A DNA stretch of 64,000 nt, taken from assembly GCA_025504975.1 (NCBI GenBank), contig JANUWI010000001.1, positions 3,410,001 to 3,474,000 on the forward strand, in the 5' to 3' direction. This DNA comes from Plenodomus lindquistii (taxonomy: Eukaryota > Ascomycota > Dothideomycetes > Pleosporales > Leptosphaeriaceae). Position 1 is the stretch's first letter. Every line of letters begins with the position of its first letter. This document shows, in pieces, positions 29,410 to 39,957 of the stretch. The position numbers and the translations under genes are program-made. The notes beneath the pieces are model-generated. The model made no database searches. It worked only from the letters and a program-made list of their open reading frames with translations, and was not told the origin of the DNA.

Positions 29410-31209
29410 GTCCTCGATGACATCTCTATGTAACTCTTCCAGTGCATCCTCATGCCCATTCTCTTTTGGCTCTCTGTAAGTCCTCATAGACAACTTCCAG
29501 AAGCGAGTGAATGGCACGTCGACGGTGGTGGTAGAAGTCGCTTCCGTAAAGGCGCCATTTTCCCAAATACGTCTTGTAAGTGTCAGAGGTCCCTCGGTCA
29601 GAGCACCAAAGACGTTTCTGAACTCGGAGGCTCCGGTCGATTCTGGCCCAGCATGTTGCCAAGACTGGCCAGGAATCCGGTCGACAGTGCTTGGAATTGT
29701 ACCTATCTCCCAACCACCGGTCGAGGTTTCTGGTAGGCTTTTGAGTCGCTCTAATGTGTCATCTCGCTTGGCTGTTGCAGTCAAGTGAGAAGCTGGTTGT
29801 ATGAAGAATTGCATCAGGTCGCCCTCGTTGACAACAGGCGTAAGCGTCGAGGCGAAGTCCTTGGGATCAGCAGGTGTGCTCGACATGGCGTCAAGACTGG
29901 ACGATTGGCTGGGAACGTTGACTGGAACGGGATCCAAGGATATGAGACCTGCTTTTTGTCCCCATCCGCCACCTCCGCTCAGGACACGATGAAGTCGGGC
30001 ACCTCTAGCGATGGCGTTAGATACAGCAGTGGTCCATACAGGCGGATCGCTGCGCCAAAGAGTTTCCCACCCAGGATCCGTCTCGTTCTCCCTGTTTTTC
30101 TCCAGCCAATCGTCGGTCGCTTTCTTGATGAAAGAGTGCAGCTTCTCAGGCACGATCAATGCCCAAGCCACAGTGGCTTGTGCAGGCTCGCCACGAGCCT
30201 GGAAGAACTTGGGGACAGCGAGCTCGAGTTCTGAGGCGGCCGTGACTTGGTTTCCTTTGTGATCAATGATGCGACGGATGATGTTGCCCATGCATTCGTT
30301 GACATGGCGGGCCCTGGTCAAGGGAATGAGTGGAATGCTCAGGGAGTTGACTAAGCCATAGGGGCGAGTGCTGATGAGAACTTGATGGTGCGAGAGCGGA
30401 GTCCGGGATACCAGCTGCAGCCTGGGACCTTGACCCTTGTTGGACTCGTAACGGAGTAGAGCCATGGTGGTCGGAGTGCCTGTCTGGAAGACCGTGTTTG
30501 CCAATGGAAGGCGCAGGACTTCGTAGGGCACGGTGTTTTGGGAGGGGGCGGCGGAGACGACAAAGTCGATTGCACCCGGGCCTGGCGAGGCCGAGGCGAC
30601 GTCTGAAGGCAGAGAGCACTCGATGGGGAGAACGGCATAGGAGAAGCCTTCGTATCCAGCTGGGGCTACGGGCACGTCGACGTTGCGGCAGTCGGCCTCA
30701 GCCAGCTCGTGCGCTTGGGCAATGGGGCGGCCGGCGGGCAGCTTGTCGACGACAGCACACAGAACGTCGACCAGTCTCTTGGCGTCTTTGGGCAATGCGC
30801 GGGCGAAGATGCGGTAGACGAGCTTGCCCATGAAGTCATTGTCGTGCAGCTTGTGGGCAAAGGCTGGGGTGACGAGGACGACGGCAAACTTGCGCCAATG
30901 TCGATTCTGGCCGAGGTCGCGTATGTGGCGGAGCAGCGTGCGGTCGTCCTGCTTGACCGAATGGGGGATCAGGGTGGCGGCTTCGAATCGCGCGGGCCGT
31001 AGCTGCGGCGGCGTGCCTGTGAGGGGCCCTCTCTTGTGCGTGTTGTCGTATGGGCCATTTGGCTGTCTTTGCTCATCTGCAGGCCAGGTCCCGGTATGTT
31101 GTGAGTAGCAGCGCCGCCGTGTCGCAGCCATTGCCCGACGACGGGCGGCCGCGACAGGCCCAGCGGCGGCCCGCGAGATTGCCCATGTTTGTGCAGCCAG
31201 GAGAGGCAT
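29383..31209 (-). CDS. conserved fungal protein with mitochondrial-type N terminus, function unknown
   Basis: 608 codons up to a TAA. The N terminus (AAARRRAMAATRRRCYSQ) is rich in Arg and lacks acids, like a mitochondrial presequence. The body is a large alpha/beta fold: HWRKFAVVLVTPAFAHKL, KLVYRIFARALPKDAKRLVD, YEGFSYAVLPIECSLP, LHRVLSGGGGWGQKAGLISL. The Gly-rich RVLSGGGGWG motif occurs in a fungal family sometimes labelled V-type c subunit family; I do not think that label is informative. The TAA may lie in an unspliced 54-nt intron, in which case the real protein continues into the frame that ends at 27445. The gene diverges from the ANP1-type gene. Confidence 0.78.
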   Translation of the reverse strand: MPLLAAQTWAISRAAAGPVAAARRRAMAATRRRCYSQHTGTWPADEQRQPNGPYDNTHKRGPLTGTPPQLRPARFEAATLIPHSVKQDDRTLLRHIRDLGQNRHWRKFAVVLVTPAFAHKLHDNDFMGKLVYRIFARALPKDAKRLVDVLCAVVDKLPAGRPIAQAHELAEADCRNVDVPVAPAGYEGFSYAVLPIECSLPSDVASASPGPGAIDFVVSAAPSQNTVPYEVLRLPLANTVFQTGTPTTMALLRYESNKGQGPRLQLVSRTPLSHHQVLISTRPYGLVNSLSIPLIPLTRARHVNECMGNIIRRIIDHKGNQVTAASELELAVPKFFQARGEPAQATVAWALIVPEKLHSFIKKATDDWLEKNRENETDPGWETLWRSDPPVWTTAVSNAIARGARLHRVLSGGGGWGQKAGLISLDPVPVNVPSQSSSLDAMSSTPADPKDFASTLTPVVNEGDLMQFFIQPASHLTATAKRDDTLERLKSLPETSTGGWEIGTIPSTVDRIPGQSWQHAGPESTGASEFRNVFGALTEGPLTLTRRIWENGAFTEATSTTTVDVPFTRFWKLSMRTYREPKENGHEDALEELHRDVIEDVGERRIAE

Positions 31210-31254
31210 TGGGCGGGGGGCTCAGTGGTGCATGGCGGGCGGCGGGCGGTGGTG

Positions 31255-31281
31255 ATGGTGGTGGTGGTGGTGGTGGTGGTG
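31255..31281. repeat. (GGT)n microsatellite
   Basis: Nearly perfect GGT/GAT run 46-72 bp upstream of the minus-strand ATG at 31209, so probably in its 5' UTR or promoter. Confidence 0.85.
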
Positions 31282-31587
31282 CAAGCCCAGCCATGATGAG
31301 GTCAGCACTCGCGGCGGGTTGATTAAGCTTCGCTCCCGTTGGGGGGAATGACTAAGCCAGGCCGTACCGCATTGAAACGAAACGGCCGTCGCAAGGGCGA
31401 GGCACGACAGACAGCACGCCGCCAGCCACCAGCCACTCGTGACATTTCCGCTGAGAGGCTGTCTGTCAGAGTCTGTCTGTTCTGCCGGTTGCTGGCGACG
31501 TCTGCGGACATACCCTCTGCATTGTACGGCACTGTACTGTAGTTGCTGTAGTACTGGACTCTCCATCCCTCTACCCCCAATTGCTGT

Positions 31588-31615
31588 CCGTCCACCGTCC
31601 ACCGTCCACCGCCCA
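31588..31615. repeat. CCGTCCA heptamer tandem, four units
   Basis: Three perfect units and one with a single change (CCGCCCA) in the divergent promoter. Confidence 0.85.
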
Positions 31616-31794
31616 CACTTTTTCCAGCGCCAGCTTGGCCACATCTCGCACGCCTCCTTGCGCCGAAGCACGCCCGCGCCTACGCCCACGTCCACACCCT
31701 CACCTCACCCTCACCACCACCGCCGCCCGCCTCGCCTCCTCTGATGCCCCGTCCGTAGACGCTGTTCGACACCTGGCAACTCTCTCCGCCCACC

Positions 31795-32951
31795 ATGTCA
31801 CGCTCCTTCCGCCGCTCCAACCCCATCACCATTGTCCTCGCCGCCATCCTGTGCATAGGCTTCTTCGTCTTCTTCTTCGCAGGCGGCGATGGGCCCTCCA
31901 TAGGCAGAAAGAACGCCGGCGAGACGGCGTCAAGCCCCCTGTCTCCACCCTCGCTGCCCTTTCGCAAATCCAAAGCCAATGCGCCACAGGCCGCGCCGCC
32001 CGTCGTACACTACTACATGAACAATGTCACCACCTCGCGCACCCCCATTGAGAACGAGGAGACGGTCCTCATCCTCACCCCCCTCGCTCGCTTCTACCAA
32101 GAGTACTGGGACAACCTGCTCAAGCTCAACTACCCCCACAACCTCATCTCCCTCGGTTTCATAATACCAAAGACAAAGGAGGGCAACGCAGCCTATGCAG
32201 CCCTGCAGGCGCAGGTTACCAAGACCCAGACGGGCCCAAAGAGCAAGCGCTTCTCTTCCATCACCATCCTCCGCCAAGACACCGAGAATCCTCTTGCCTC
32301 TCAGAGCGAGGAAGAGCGCCACAAAATGTCCAACCAGCCAGCACGTCGCGCGGCCATGGCCAAGGCGCGCAACTCACTCCTCTTCACAACAATGGGCCCC
32401 ACCACATCCTGGGTCCTGTGGATGGACGCAGACATTGTCGAGACACCCCCAAGTCTGATTCAGGACCTCGCCAGCTACGACGTCCCAATCATCGTACCCA
32501 ACTGCTTCCAGCGCTACTACAACGAAGACAAGAAGGCCATGGATATTCGCGAATACGACTACAACAACTGGATCGACAGCCCCACCGCTCAGCAGCTAGC
32601 TTCCAAGATGGGCAAGGACGACATCTTGCTGGAAGGCTATGGGGAGATGGCCACCTACCGCAGCTTGATGTCCAAGATGCACGACAAGTCTGCAGACCCA
32701 GGCGCAAAGATCAAGCTCGATGGCGTGGGAGGTGCTACCTTACTTGTCAAGGCAGAGGTACATCGCGACGGAGCCATGTTCCCACCTTTTGCCTTTTACC
32801 ATCTCATTGAGACTGAGGGTTTCGCAAAGATGGCGAGTCGTCTGAACTGGGAGAGCTTCGGACTGCCAAATTATCTGGTAGGACTGCTCCCTCCTTGGTT
32901 TTCACGTTGCATGATATTAACACAGTCCAGGTATACCACTATAACGAGTAG
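31795..32951 (+). CDS. ANP1/MNN9/VAN1-family mannosyltransferase (mannan polymerase subunit, GT62)
   Basis: Golgi alpha-1,6-mannan polymerase component. Exon 1 (31795-32877) joins in phase 0 to a 21-nt last exon (32931-32951), giving 367 residues ending LVYHYNE. The N terminus is a type II anchor (ITIVLAAILCIGFFVFFFAGG). Family motifs are ETVLILTPLARFYQEYWDNL, ITILRQD, the catalytic WVLWMDADIVETPPSLIQDL (DAD as the DxD metal site), IIVPNCFQRYY, the Gly-rich DGVGGATLLVKAEVHRDGA and FYHLIETEGFAKMA. Without the last intron the frame would run on for about 40 unrelated residues, so the small exon is favoured. Closest to ANP1 by overall look. Confidence 0.94.
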
Positions 32952-33877
32952 ACCGAAGAAAAAGATTCCGATAAAACGATGCTCTCACCACGAGCATCTC
33001 CACTCGGGAATCATTGGACGGCGTTGTATAGGGCGATCGATCAGTAAAACCATTATGTTGTTGCGATGACAAAAACGTCAATCACACATCTTCCTCGCAT
33101 ATGTATCATGTAAAACTCCAGCGCTTTGTTTTTGGGATGTTTATTTTCTGTAGGTGTATAGATTAGCTTGCTGGCAAAGGAAGTGTTCCTGCGTTTGTGG
33201 TGGTGCAACCAGCAGCTGCAAGGGGGGGGGGGGTTCATATGGCAATCACATTACGAGCATGACAAGCAATGAGCATCGTGTTTGATATCTGACAATAAGT
33301 GGAGGTGAAGATCTAGATCCCCACTGCGATCGACAATCGCTACTCTAGGCGAAGCTGAGCTGCGAGTTCACAAGCTTTCCCCAAGTCCCCGCTCTAGAAG
33401 GAAGTCTAGACGCCACAATTACCCACCCAGGCCCTCCGATGCAGCCTCTCCCGTGTTCTTGCGTCACCAACGCGTGGAATCACGTCTTCCTTGAGCCCTT
33501 TCCGCCCCATACTGGTCAATGGCAAAGCTATGTACATATCTCGCAGCTGTAGCTCAATCTCCGTGAGAGATCCGCCGCCGAAGCACCGCACCACCCGCAC
33601 CCAGCTTGATCTACATACGATAAAAGAGCCGAGATACCGGGTTAACCCTCAACCTCCTCACGGCCACATGTCAGACTCTCTTTCCTAGTTATACATGAAT
33701 ACACTGTAGAATTGTAACTATCGCGTTTTCTACCCTTACACAAGATAAAAGATATTAGCGCACGTTCTTCTTGTTGCAAGAAGAAGGAACCGTTGCAAAG
33801 CACGAGTGGATTTAAAAACTCGAGTAGATAGATCGAAGAAGATCAAGATCTCAGGGTCCCAACGCATCGCGAAACAC
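32952..33877. other. intergenic between ANP1-type and DUF202 genes
   Basis: 3' UTR of the mannosyltransferase, a run of 12 G (33222-33233), and the AT-rich upstream region of the DUF202 gene. No supported gene. Confidence 0.4.
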
Positions 33878-34796
33878 ATGGCTCCCCGCTCTCCACTTCC
33901 TTCCACAACCAGCGGCGCTGCACCACCACCACCACCACCACCACCCGCAATCGCAACTGAAACATCACCAATCGCACACTTCAATGCTCCAGACTACAAC
34001 GCCATCGCTCATAAAAAACACCATAACACATCGTCTCCGCCGGCATCGCGGAAGCAAAATGCGCGCGATGAGCCAACGACAGATGCCATCGGCGCAACAA
34101 GTGTACAAATAGATGCACAAAACGGAACGACCCATGGCGAGAGAAGGGAAAGCGCCGAGCGCGCCGCCGCACACATAGAACGCAACGAAGCATCTCGGTG
34201 GCGCCAGTTTTGGGAAAAATACGGGAGTGTAGAGTTGGAGAACAAAGGGAGTGTGGCTAGGGATCATTTGGCTTTGGGTATGAATTTCCACCTCTTGCTC
34301 TTCCCCATCCTCTTTTCCCCTTCCCCTTCCTCCTCCTCCATTTCGCTTCGCTTCCTCTTGCGGGATGTCGTTGTAAAGGAAGTTTTGTAAATCTGTAATG
34401 GGCGATTTGCTGACGAAAAGGTTGTTTTTTTTAAAAAAAGAAAGGACGTTCCTAGCCTGGCTCCGAACATCCCTTTCTTTCGCTTCGATTGGTATAGCAA
34501 TCACCCAGCTCTTCCGATTAAATACCAATCTCTCCTCCCACCACTCCTCCCCCTCCCCACAATCCTCCCACCTCCGCCACCTCGGCAAACCCCTCGGCGC
34601 AACATTCATCGCAATCTCCATCGTCATGCTTGCAATAGGGTTTCACAGATACTTTGAAGCGCAGCATTATGTTATTCGTGGAAAGTTCCCCGCGAGTAGG
34701 GGGAGTGTGGTGTTGGTTAGTTTGATTAGTGGGGTTTTGATCTTGGGGAGTTTGGTGGTTGTTTTGGTGGGTGGGGGTGGGGGGTGGGAGAAGTGA
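33878..34796 (+). CDS. DUF202 (YidH-like) membrane protein
   Basis: Exons 33878-34277 and 34441-34796 join in frame to 251 residues. The intron is 163 nt, long for this window, and ends in a T/A tract. The C-terminal half is a DUF202 domain: ALGERTFLAWLRTSLSFASI, then IAITQLFRL, GATFIAISIVMLAIGFHRYF and VVLVSLISGVLILGSLVVVL, i.e. three membrane spans. The N-terminal 130 residues are a disordered extension with Pro8 from a CCA repeat, not part of the bacterial family. A start 72 nt upstream at 33806 is also open. In yeast a DUF202 domain is part of the VTC polyphosphate complex, but this protein lacks SPX and VTC domains. Confidence 0.9.
33921..33945 (+). repeat. (CCA)n microsatellite coding for poly-Pro
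   Basis: CCA run that codes for the Pro8 tract in the DUF202 protein's disordered N terminus. Confidence 0.85.
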
Positions 34797-35108
34797 GGGG
34801 GTGTTGTTAGGTAGGGAAGAGGGAAGGATTGGGGATGGGGGAGATTGTGGGGATGGGATGGGGTGGCACGAAGAGGAAGAGACTAGATCTGTGGGGTGGG
34901 GTATCTCCAAGTGTTCATGTTGGTGTTGGCATATCGCGCTTCCCTACCATCTAGCGGATCTGCCAGATATGTATTCGCCCGTCTCGTTTCATTCGGCGAA
35001 AATATCATCCCATCGTAGCGCGACGCGCATACATACTTTCCATCATCTTCCTGTACATTCCTAACCCCCTTAGCTTGCCCTTACAAGTGCATCTCTCTCA
35101 ACGCCCAT
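34797..35108. other. convergent intergenic region
   Basis: 3' flanks of the DUF202 and DBP5 genes. The left part (to about 34880) is strongly G-rich on the + strand. No gene. Confidence 0.4.
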
Positions 35109-36691
35109 CTACGACCCCCCAGTAATCATCTGCGTCATCTCCTGTGTACTCTTGCCCGCTCTCGAACTCTTGATGACGTTCTGAATCATCTCCTCAACCG
35201 CATCCCAATCACTCGTGTCAATGGGGTGTAGGTCTGTCTTGAAGTAGCTCGCAATCTCGTGGAGTTGCTGCCAGCTCTGCTTGTCGTGGACGAATGTGAG
35301 GGCGACACCGACACGGCCGAAACGACCGGTACGACCTATGCGGTGGAGGTAGGTTTCGGGGTCTGCTTGGCGACCATCGGCCATGGTGGGGACATCCTGT
35401 GGGTGGGATTAGTACGTGTTGGTGTATCGACGAAGGTGGCAAGGGCTTACATAGTTGATAACCATGGTGACTGACTGCACGTCGATACCGCGGGCGAGAA
35501 CGTTGGTGGTAATGAGAACCTTGGCTTCTCCGGAGCGGAACTGGTCAATGATGCGATCGCGTTCTGGGCCTTCCATAGCACCGCTCAGCTGTGCGACTTT
35601 GTGGCCTTCTGCGACCATGCGCTTCTCGAGTTCCTCGGCAGTTCGCCGTGTCTAGTGAAGTTAGCATCATGCCTCTGGCGCATGTCCTGTGTGTACATAC
35701 CCTGACGAAGATGATGGACGACGCTTGTGTCATGAGGCCGTAGAACTTGAGTAGTGTTGCGTACTTGTCGTTGTCCTGGTCAATGTCGATGTAGAGCTGT
35801 TTGATGCCTTCGATAGTCAACTCCTCGTGGGCCAGAGTAATGACATTAGCATTCGGCGCGAAACGATTGGCGTATGAAATGACGTTGGGAGGGAAAGTAG
35901 CCGAGAAGAGAACAGTCTGAATGTCCTTGTTGAGTAGTGACTTGACGCGTGTGCACTGCTCACCCATGCCTTGCTGGTCCAACATGTTATCTGCCTCGTC
36001 CAGAACCAGAATCTTGATGTGTTTTGGGTTAATCAAGCGGCGCTTGAGCATGTCCTGGGCTGTGCCTGGCGTGCCGACAAGAATCTGGGCATTGAACTGC
36101 TGACCGCGCCTCGAGGGATCGGGGATGGCTGCCATGGTCTTCAAGCCGTCCATGAATCGGCCCATGTGCGTAATGACTCCCAGAATCTGTCGCGCAAGCT
36201 CACGACTGGGCGCAAGTGCAAGTGCCTGAGGCTCGGGGTTTGACAGATCGACGCGCGAGAGGATGTTGAGGGAGAAGGCTGCAGTCTTGCCAGTACCCGA
36301 CTGTGACTGCGCAATCATGTTGGTTGGTGGTTGCATGAGAAGTAGCGGCAGGGCTCTCTCTTGGATCTTGGACGGCTTGCGGAAGTTCATATGGCGAATG
36401 CCCTTGAGCAACTCCTCGGAGCTGCGGTTGTCAGTATGCGCGCGCATTGCATAGTAGGCATGGAGCTTACAGCTGGAGCTCCTCGAAGGATTTGGCAGAG
36501 AACAGCGGGTTGTTGGGGTCAGCCTGCAAGTCTGCAAGCTTGACCTCGACCTTGTACTCGACCTCTGCCAGTTCTCCGCCATTGCCTGGCGGCCCACTAC
36601 CGTCTACCTGAGCCTGCGCCAGCGACTCGTCCTGTGTAACACTCTCCTGCGCGGGCACCTCTTTCGCGGGCGGCGCTTCCGCTGAAGACAT
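35109..36691 (-). CDS. DBP5: ATP-dependent RNA helicase DBP5
   Basis: DEAD-box helicase that remodels mRNPs at the cytoplasmic face of the nuclear pore during mRNA export. Exons 36691-36471, 36421-35701, 35651-35451 and 35396-35109 join in frame to 476 residues. Motifs in order: Q motif region (MNFRKPSKIQERALPLLL), I AQSQSGTGKT, Ia PSRELA, GTPGT, II VLDEADNM, III SAT, then KVLITTNVLARGIDV, V and VI HRIGRTGRFGRVG. DBP5-specific features are FSAKSFEELQLSEELLKGI, NMIAQSQSGTGKTAAF and the C-terminal TSDWDAVEEMIQNVIK. The gene is divergent from BZZ1, and RanBP1 in the same window acts in the same transport process. Confidence 0.97.
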
Positions 36692-37342
36692 GCTGGCTTG
36701 TGGTTGACTGAGTAGCTGTTTGGAACGTGGTGGGGGCTCGCGGTCGGGGCGAAGCGGTGTCAATGTCGGATGAGGGGAGGTTCGAAGTGCCGGCGAAACG
36801 GACGGCAGAGCTGTGCGAGCTGCAAGCGGTATGACTTGGGGCGGCGTTTGGGATTGTCTGGTGTCGAGTGAAAGGATAGTCGAGTTTGTTGTTAGGCACA
36901 AAGCGACGCGAAATTGTGGGAGCTTCTGGAGGCTCACTTTGGCGGGGAAACGCTAGGCCGTTTTGGGTCGTGAACTGCATGGACACTGGACAGCACCCCG
37001 GCCTGCAGCTGCGCGAAGTGAAGCCCCGTCTGGAACATGCTGCATGGCTCTGCTTACGCGTCCAAGACCTGGAATATACAGTATAATTCTACGCGTCTCA
37101 GTCAATAAGAGAGAAGATCAGACCAGACCAAGACGTCGCGGCAGAGATGCCGGGCTGCCCATCCTGGCGTGCACCGCCGTATGTCAGCCATTGCGGCGGC
37201 CTGCCCCACTAATTGGGCAGCTGGTAACGGACCGCGCAGCCTTCCCCAACCTGCCGCTTTCTAGAAGACCGCAGTCGCCCGTCCATGTCTGGGGCGCCAA
37301 CCCCCGCTGTTCGAGTCCTCGCCCTGCACTCTTGATAGCAGC
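36692..37342. other. divergent promoter DBP5 / BZZ1
   Basis: Shared upstream region of 651 bp. Overlapping short frames only. Confidence 0.4.
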
Positions 37343-39957
37343 ATGGAAGTCGACATTGCGCCCCAGTTCGGCGCTGAATTGAAGGTATGCATGCGGTCAT
37401 CATGTGATGCGGCCCCATGCATTCACGGCTAACGGACAATGCACAGGATGGCTTCAAGAACGTCAATGCCTGGGTATGTCCTCTCTTCGCCTAGCACTCT
37501 ACAGAGATATTCCGCCACGTGCTCCGTTACCTGCGCCCTCCGCCGCCATGCGCCCACCGCTAATCAACGCGACGACAGGTCTCTGGCGGCATCAGCTGGC
37601 TGGACGACATACAGCAATTCTACCGAGAGCGCAGCGCCATAGAGAAGGAGTACTCGGCCAAGCTCAGTGCGCTGGCCAAGAAGTACTATGAAAAGAAGGC
37701 GAAGAAAGCGAGCAGCCTGAGCGTCGGCGACACGCCCACGGTGACCCCGGGATCGCTGGAAAGGTATGCTATACCATCGGCGTGTCTGGCCAGTACCTGA
37801 CACCCTTGCAGCGCCTCCATGACCACATGGGGAGTCCAATTGAGCACCCTCGAGTCCCGAGCCTCTGAACACGAGCAATTCGCCGGCGCCCTCATCACTC
37901 AGCTGGCCGATCCCCTCAAGACCCTTGGCACGCGGTATGAAGACCTCCGAAAGTTGCACGCAGACTATGCTAGCAAGCTAGAGAAAGAGCGAGACGGCCA
38001 GTACGCTGAGTTGCGCAAACAAAAGGGCAAATACGACAGTGTCTGCCAGGAAGTTGAGAGCCGGCGCAAGAAGGTGGATGGCGCATTCGACCATGGCAAG
38101 GGCAAGGCGCGCAACGCCTTCGAACAGCAGCAGGTCGAGATGCGGAACGTCAAGGTGCGCGATCATCACATCTTGCATTCATACGCCGCTGACCGATAAA
38201 GAACACCTATCTCATTAGTATCAACGTGACCAACAAGCAAAAGGAAATGTACTACCACGAGTACGTTCCTGAGCTCTTGGACGTAAGTTATACAATCAAA
38301 CTGCATCCTCTCTCATTACTAACTCAAGCAGAGCATGCAAGACCTCTCGGAGACTCGGGTTAACAAACTGAATGCTATATGGTCCCTCGCTGCGCACATC
38401 GAAACGCAGACACTCGCGCGCAGCACTGACTATCTGAAACACTTGTCAGCAGAGATACCGCGCAACAACCCCCTACTTGACTCTATGATGTTCGTGCGAC
38501 ACAATGCAGGCCCGTGGCAGGAACCGGGCGACTTCCAATTCGAGCCCAGTCCAGTCTGGCTCGACGACAACAGCATCGCAGTCGATGAGTCCGCCACAAT
38601 CTTCCTTCGCAACGTTCTCATGAAGACCAAGGCCTCGCTCGGTGACTATCGCCGCGAGCTAGACAAGAAACGCAAAGAGGTGGAGAATGCGAAGGCTGTT
38701 CGACAAAACATACGGGATGGCAAAGACAAACGAGACGAGGTGGACGTTGTACGCGCCGTGTTTGCCATCCAAGAGGCCATGCACGAGGTCGAGAGACAAA
38801 AGGTCAGCGCCGAGGTAGAGGTTTCGACTATTACCTCTGCCGTAGGTGACCTCAGCATCGGGGCGCGAAATCACAATTTCAAATCTCAAACTTTCAAAAT
38901 CCCGACCAACTGTGATCTCTGTGGAGACCGGATATGGGGTCTCTCAGCAAAAGGCTTCGATTGCAGAGATTGCGGGTACACATGTCACAGTAAGTGTGAG
39001 ATGAAAGTTCCCGCAAATTGTGTAGGTGAGCAGTCAAAGGAAGAAAAGAAGAAGCTCAAGGAGGAGCGGCAGAAGGCTGCACACACCGTAGCGGGAACGA
39101 ATGGAACAACGGCGGGCTCTCATTCGGATATGCCAAAGCTGGGAAGAAGCGACACAGTCAACTCGATGAACACGCTCAGCTCGGGATACTCTGCAACAGC
39201 GCATCGATCAGTGTCGGGGGCCATGTCTCCAACAGCTGAAGAGGCTCCTGTTGAAAAGAAGGCTGCCGCACCTGCGCCTGGATCTAGGAGAAATCGGATT
39301 GTTGCACCCCCACCGGCACAATACGTCAAGCCTGACGGGGACGTCGCCCCACCTACACCGAGGAGTGCAGAAGTACGAGGTAGAATGCTCTTTGCCTATC
39401 AAGAGAATGGAGAAGGTGAATTGACCGTCGCCGAAGGCAGCGATGTCACCATTCTGGAGCCCGATGGTATGTCTCCCACGGCCCTCTCCCCCATGTTTGA
39501 AGTCCTCCTGGGTTTAAAAAAAGGCGCGCGCTCACCTGACTACTTAGACGGCTCTGGGTGGATGAAAGTCCGCGCCGGCTCACGAGAAGGCCTTGTTCCT
39601 ACTACCTATGTCGAGGTTTTCCCGGCGACGCCTCCTACCACGGCATCTACGTTCAGTTCCAATCGGCCGGATTCGACATACTCTGCTAGCTCGGCAAGCA
39701 CGTCGAACTTTGCGGCGAGTGCAGCGGCTGCCGCGGGGAAGAAGAAGGGCCCTGCTGTTGCGCCGAAGAGAGGCGCAAAGAAGCTGAAATATGTGGAGGC
39801 GCTGTATGACTATACCGCGCAAAGTGACGCAGAGCACTCTATGGCAGAAGGCGATCGCTTTGTGCTCATCAACATGGAGGCTGGAGATGGATGGGCAGAT
39901 GTAGAAAGGGAGGGCGTGGTCAGAAGTGTGCCAGCGAATTATATCCAGCAAGTATAG
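37343..39957 (+). CDS. BZZ1: BZZ1-type actin-patch protein (F-BAR, C1, two SH3)
   Basis: Membrane-bending adaptor that recruits the WASP/type I myosin machinery to endocytic sites. Seven coding exons (37343-37384, 37447-37473, 37579-37763, 37812-38154, 38202-38282, 38332-39466, 39548-39957) join in frame to 740 residues. Residues 1 to about 290 form the FCH/F-BAR domain (SGGISWLDDIQQFYRERSAI, EKEYSAKLSALAKKYYEKK). At 407-456 is a C1 zinc finger (FKIPTNCDLCGDRIWGLSAK with CRDCGYTCHSKC). The first SH3 (RMLFAYQENGEGELTVAEGS) is split by an 81-nt intron, and the second SH3 (KYVEALYDYTAQSDAEHSMA) is at the C terminus. Exon 2 is a 27-nt microexon. The last intron is stop-free and in frame. Confidence 0.95.
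39467..39547 (+). other. 81-nt stop-free in-frame intron within SH3-1 of BZZ1
   Basis: Donor GTATGT, acceptor TTAG. Removal joins LEPD to DGSGWMKVRAG, restoring an intact SH3 fold. Retention would insert 27 residues without a frameshift. Confidence 0.8.

Larger units (their letters stand above)
31210..31794. other. divergent promoter with simple repeats
   Basis: Between the minus-strand mitochondrial-type protein and the plus-strand ANP1-type gene. Holds a GGT run (about 31255-31281) and a 7-bp tandem (31588-31615). CT-rich towards the ANP1 start. Confidence 0.5.

Noticed and set aside
31222..31695. Minus-strand frame with a poly-His stretch
   Set aside because: The His run is only the GGT microsatellite read in reverse; the frame ends just before the real gene and lacks other features.
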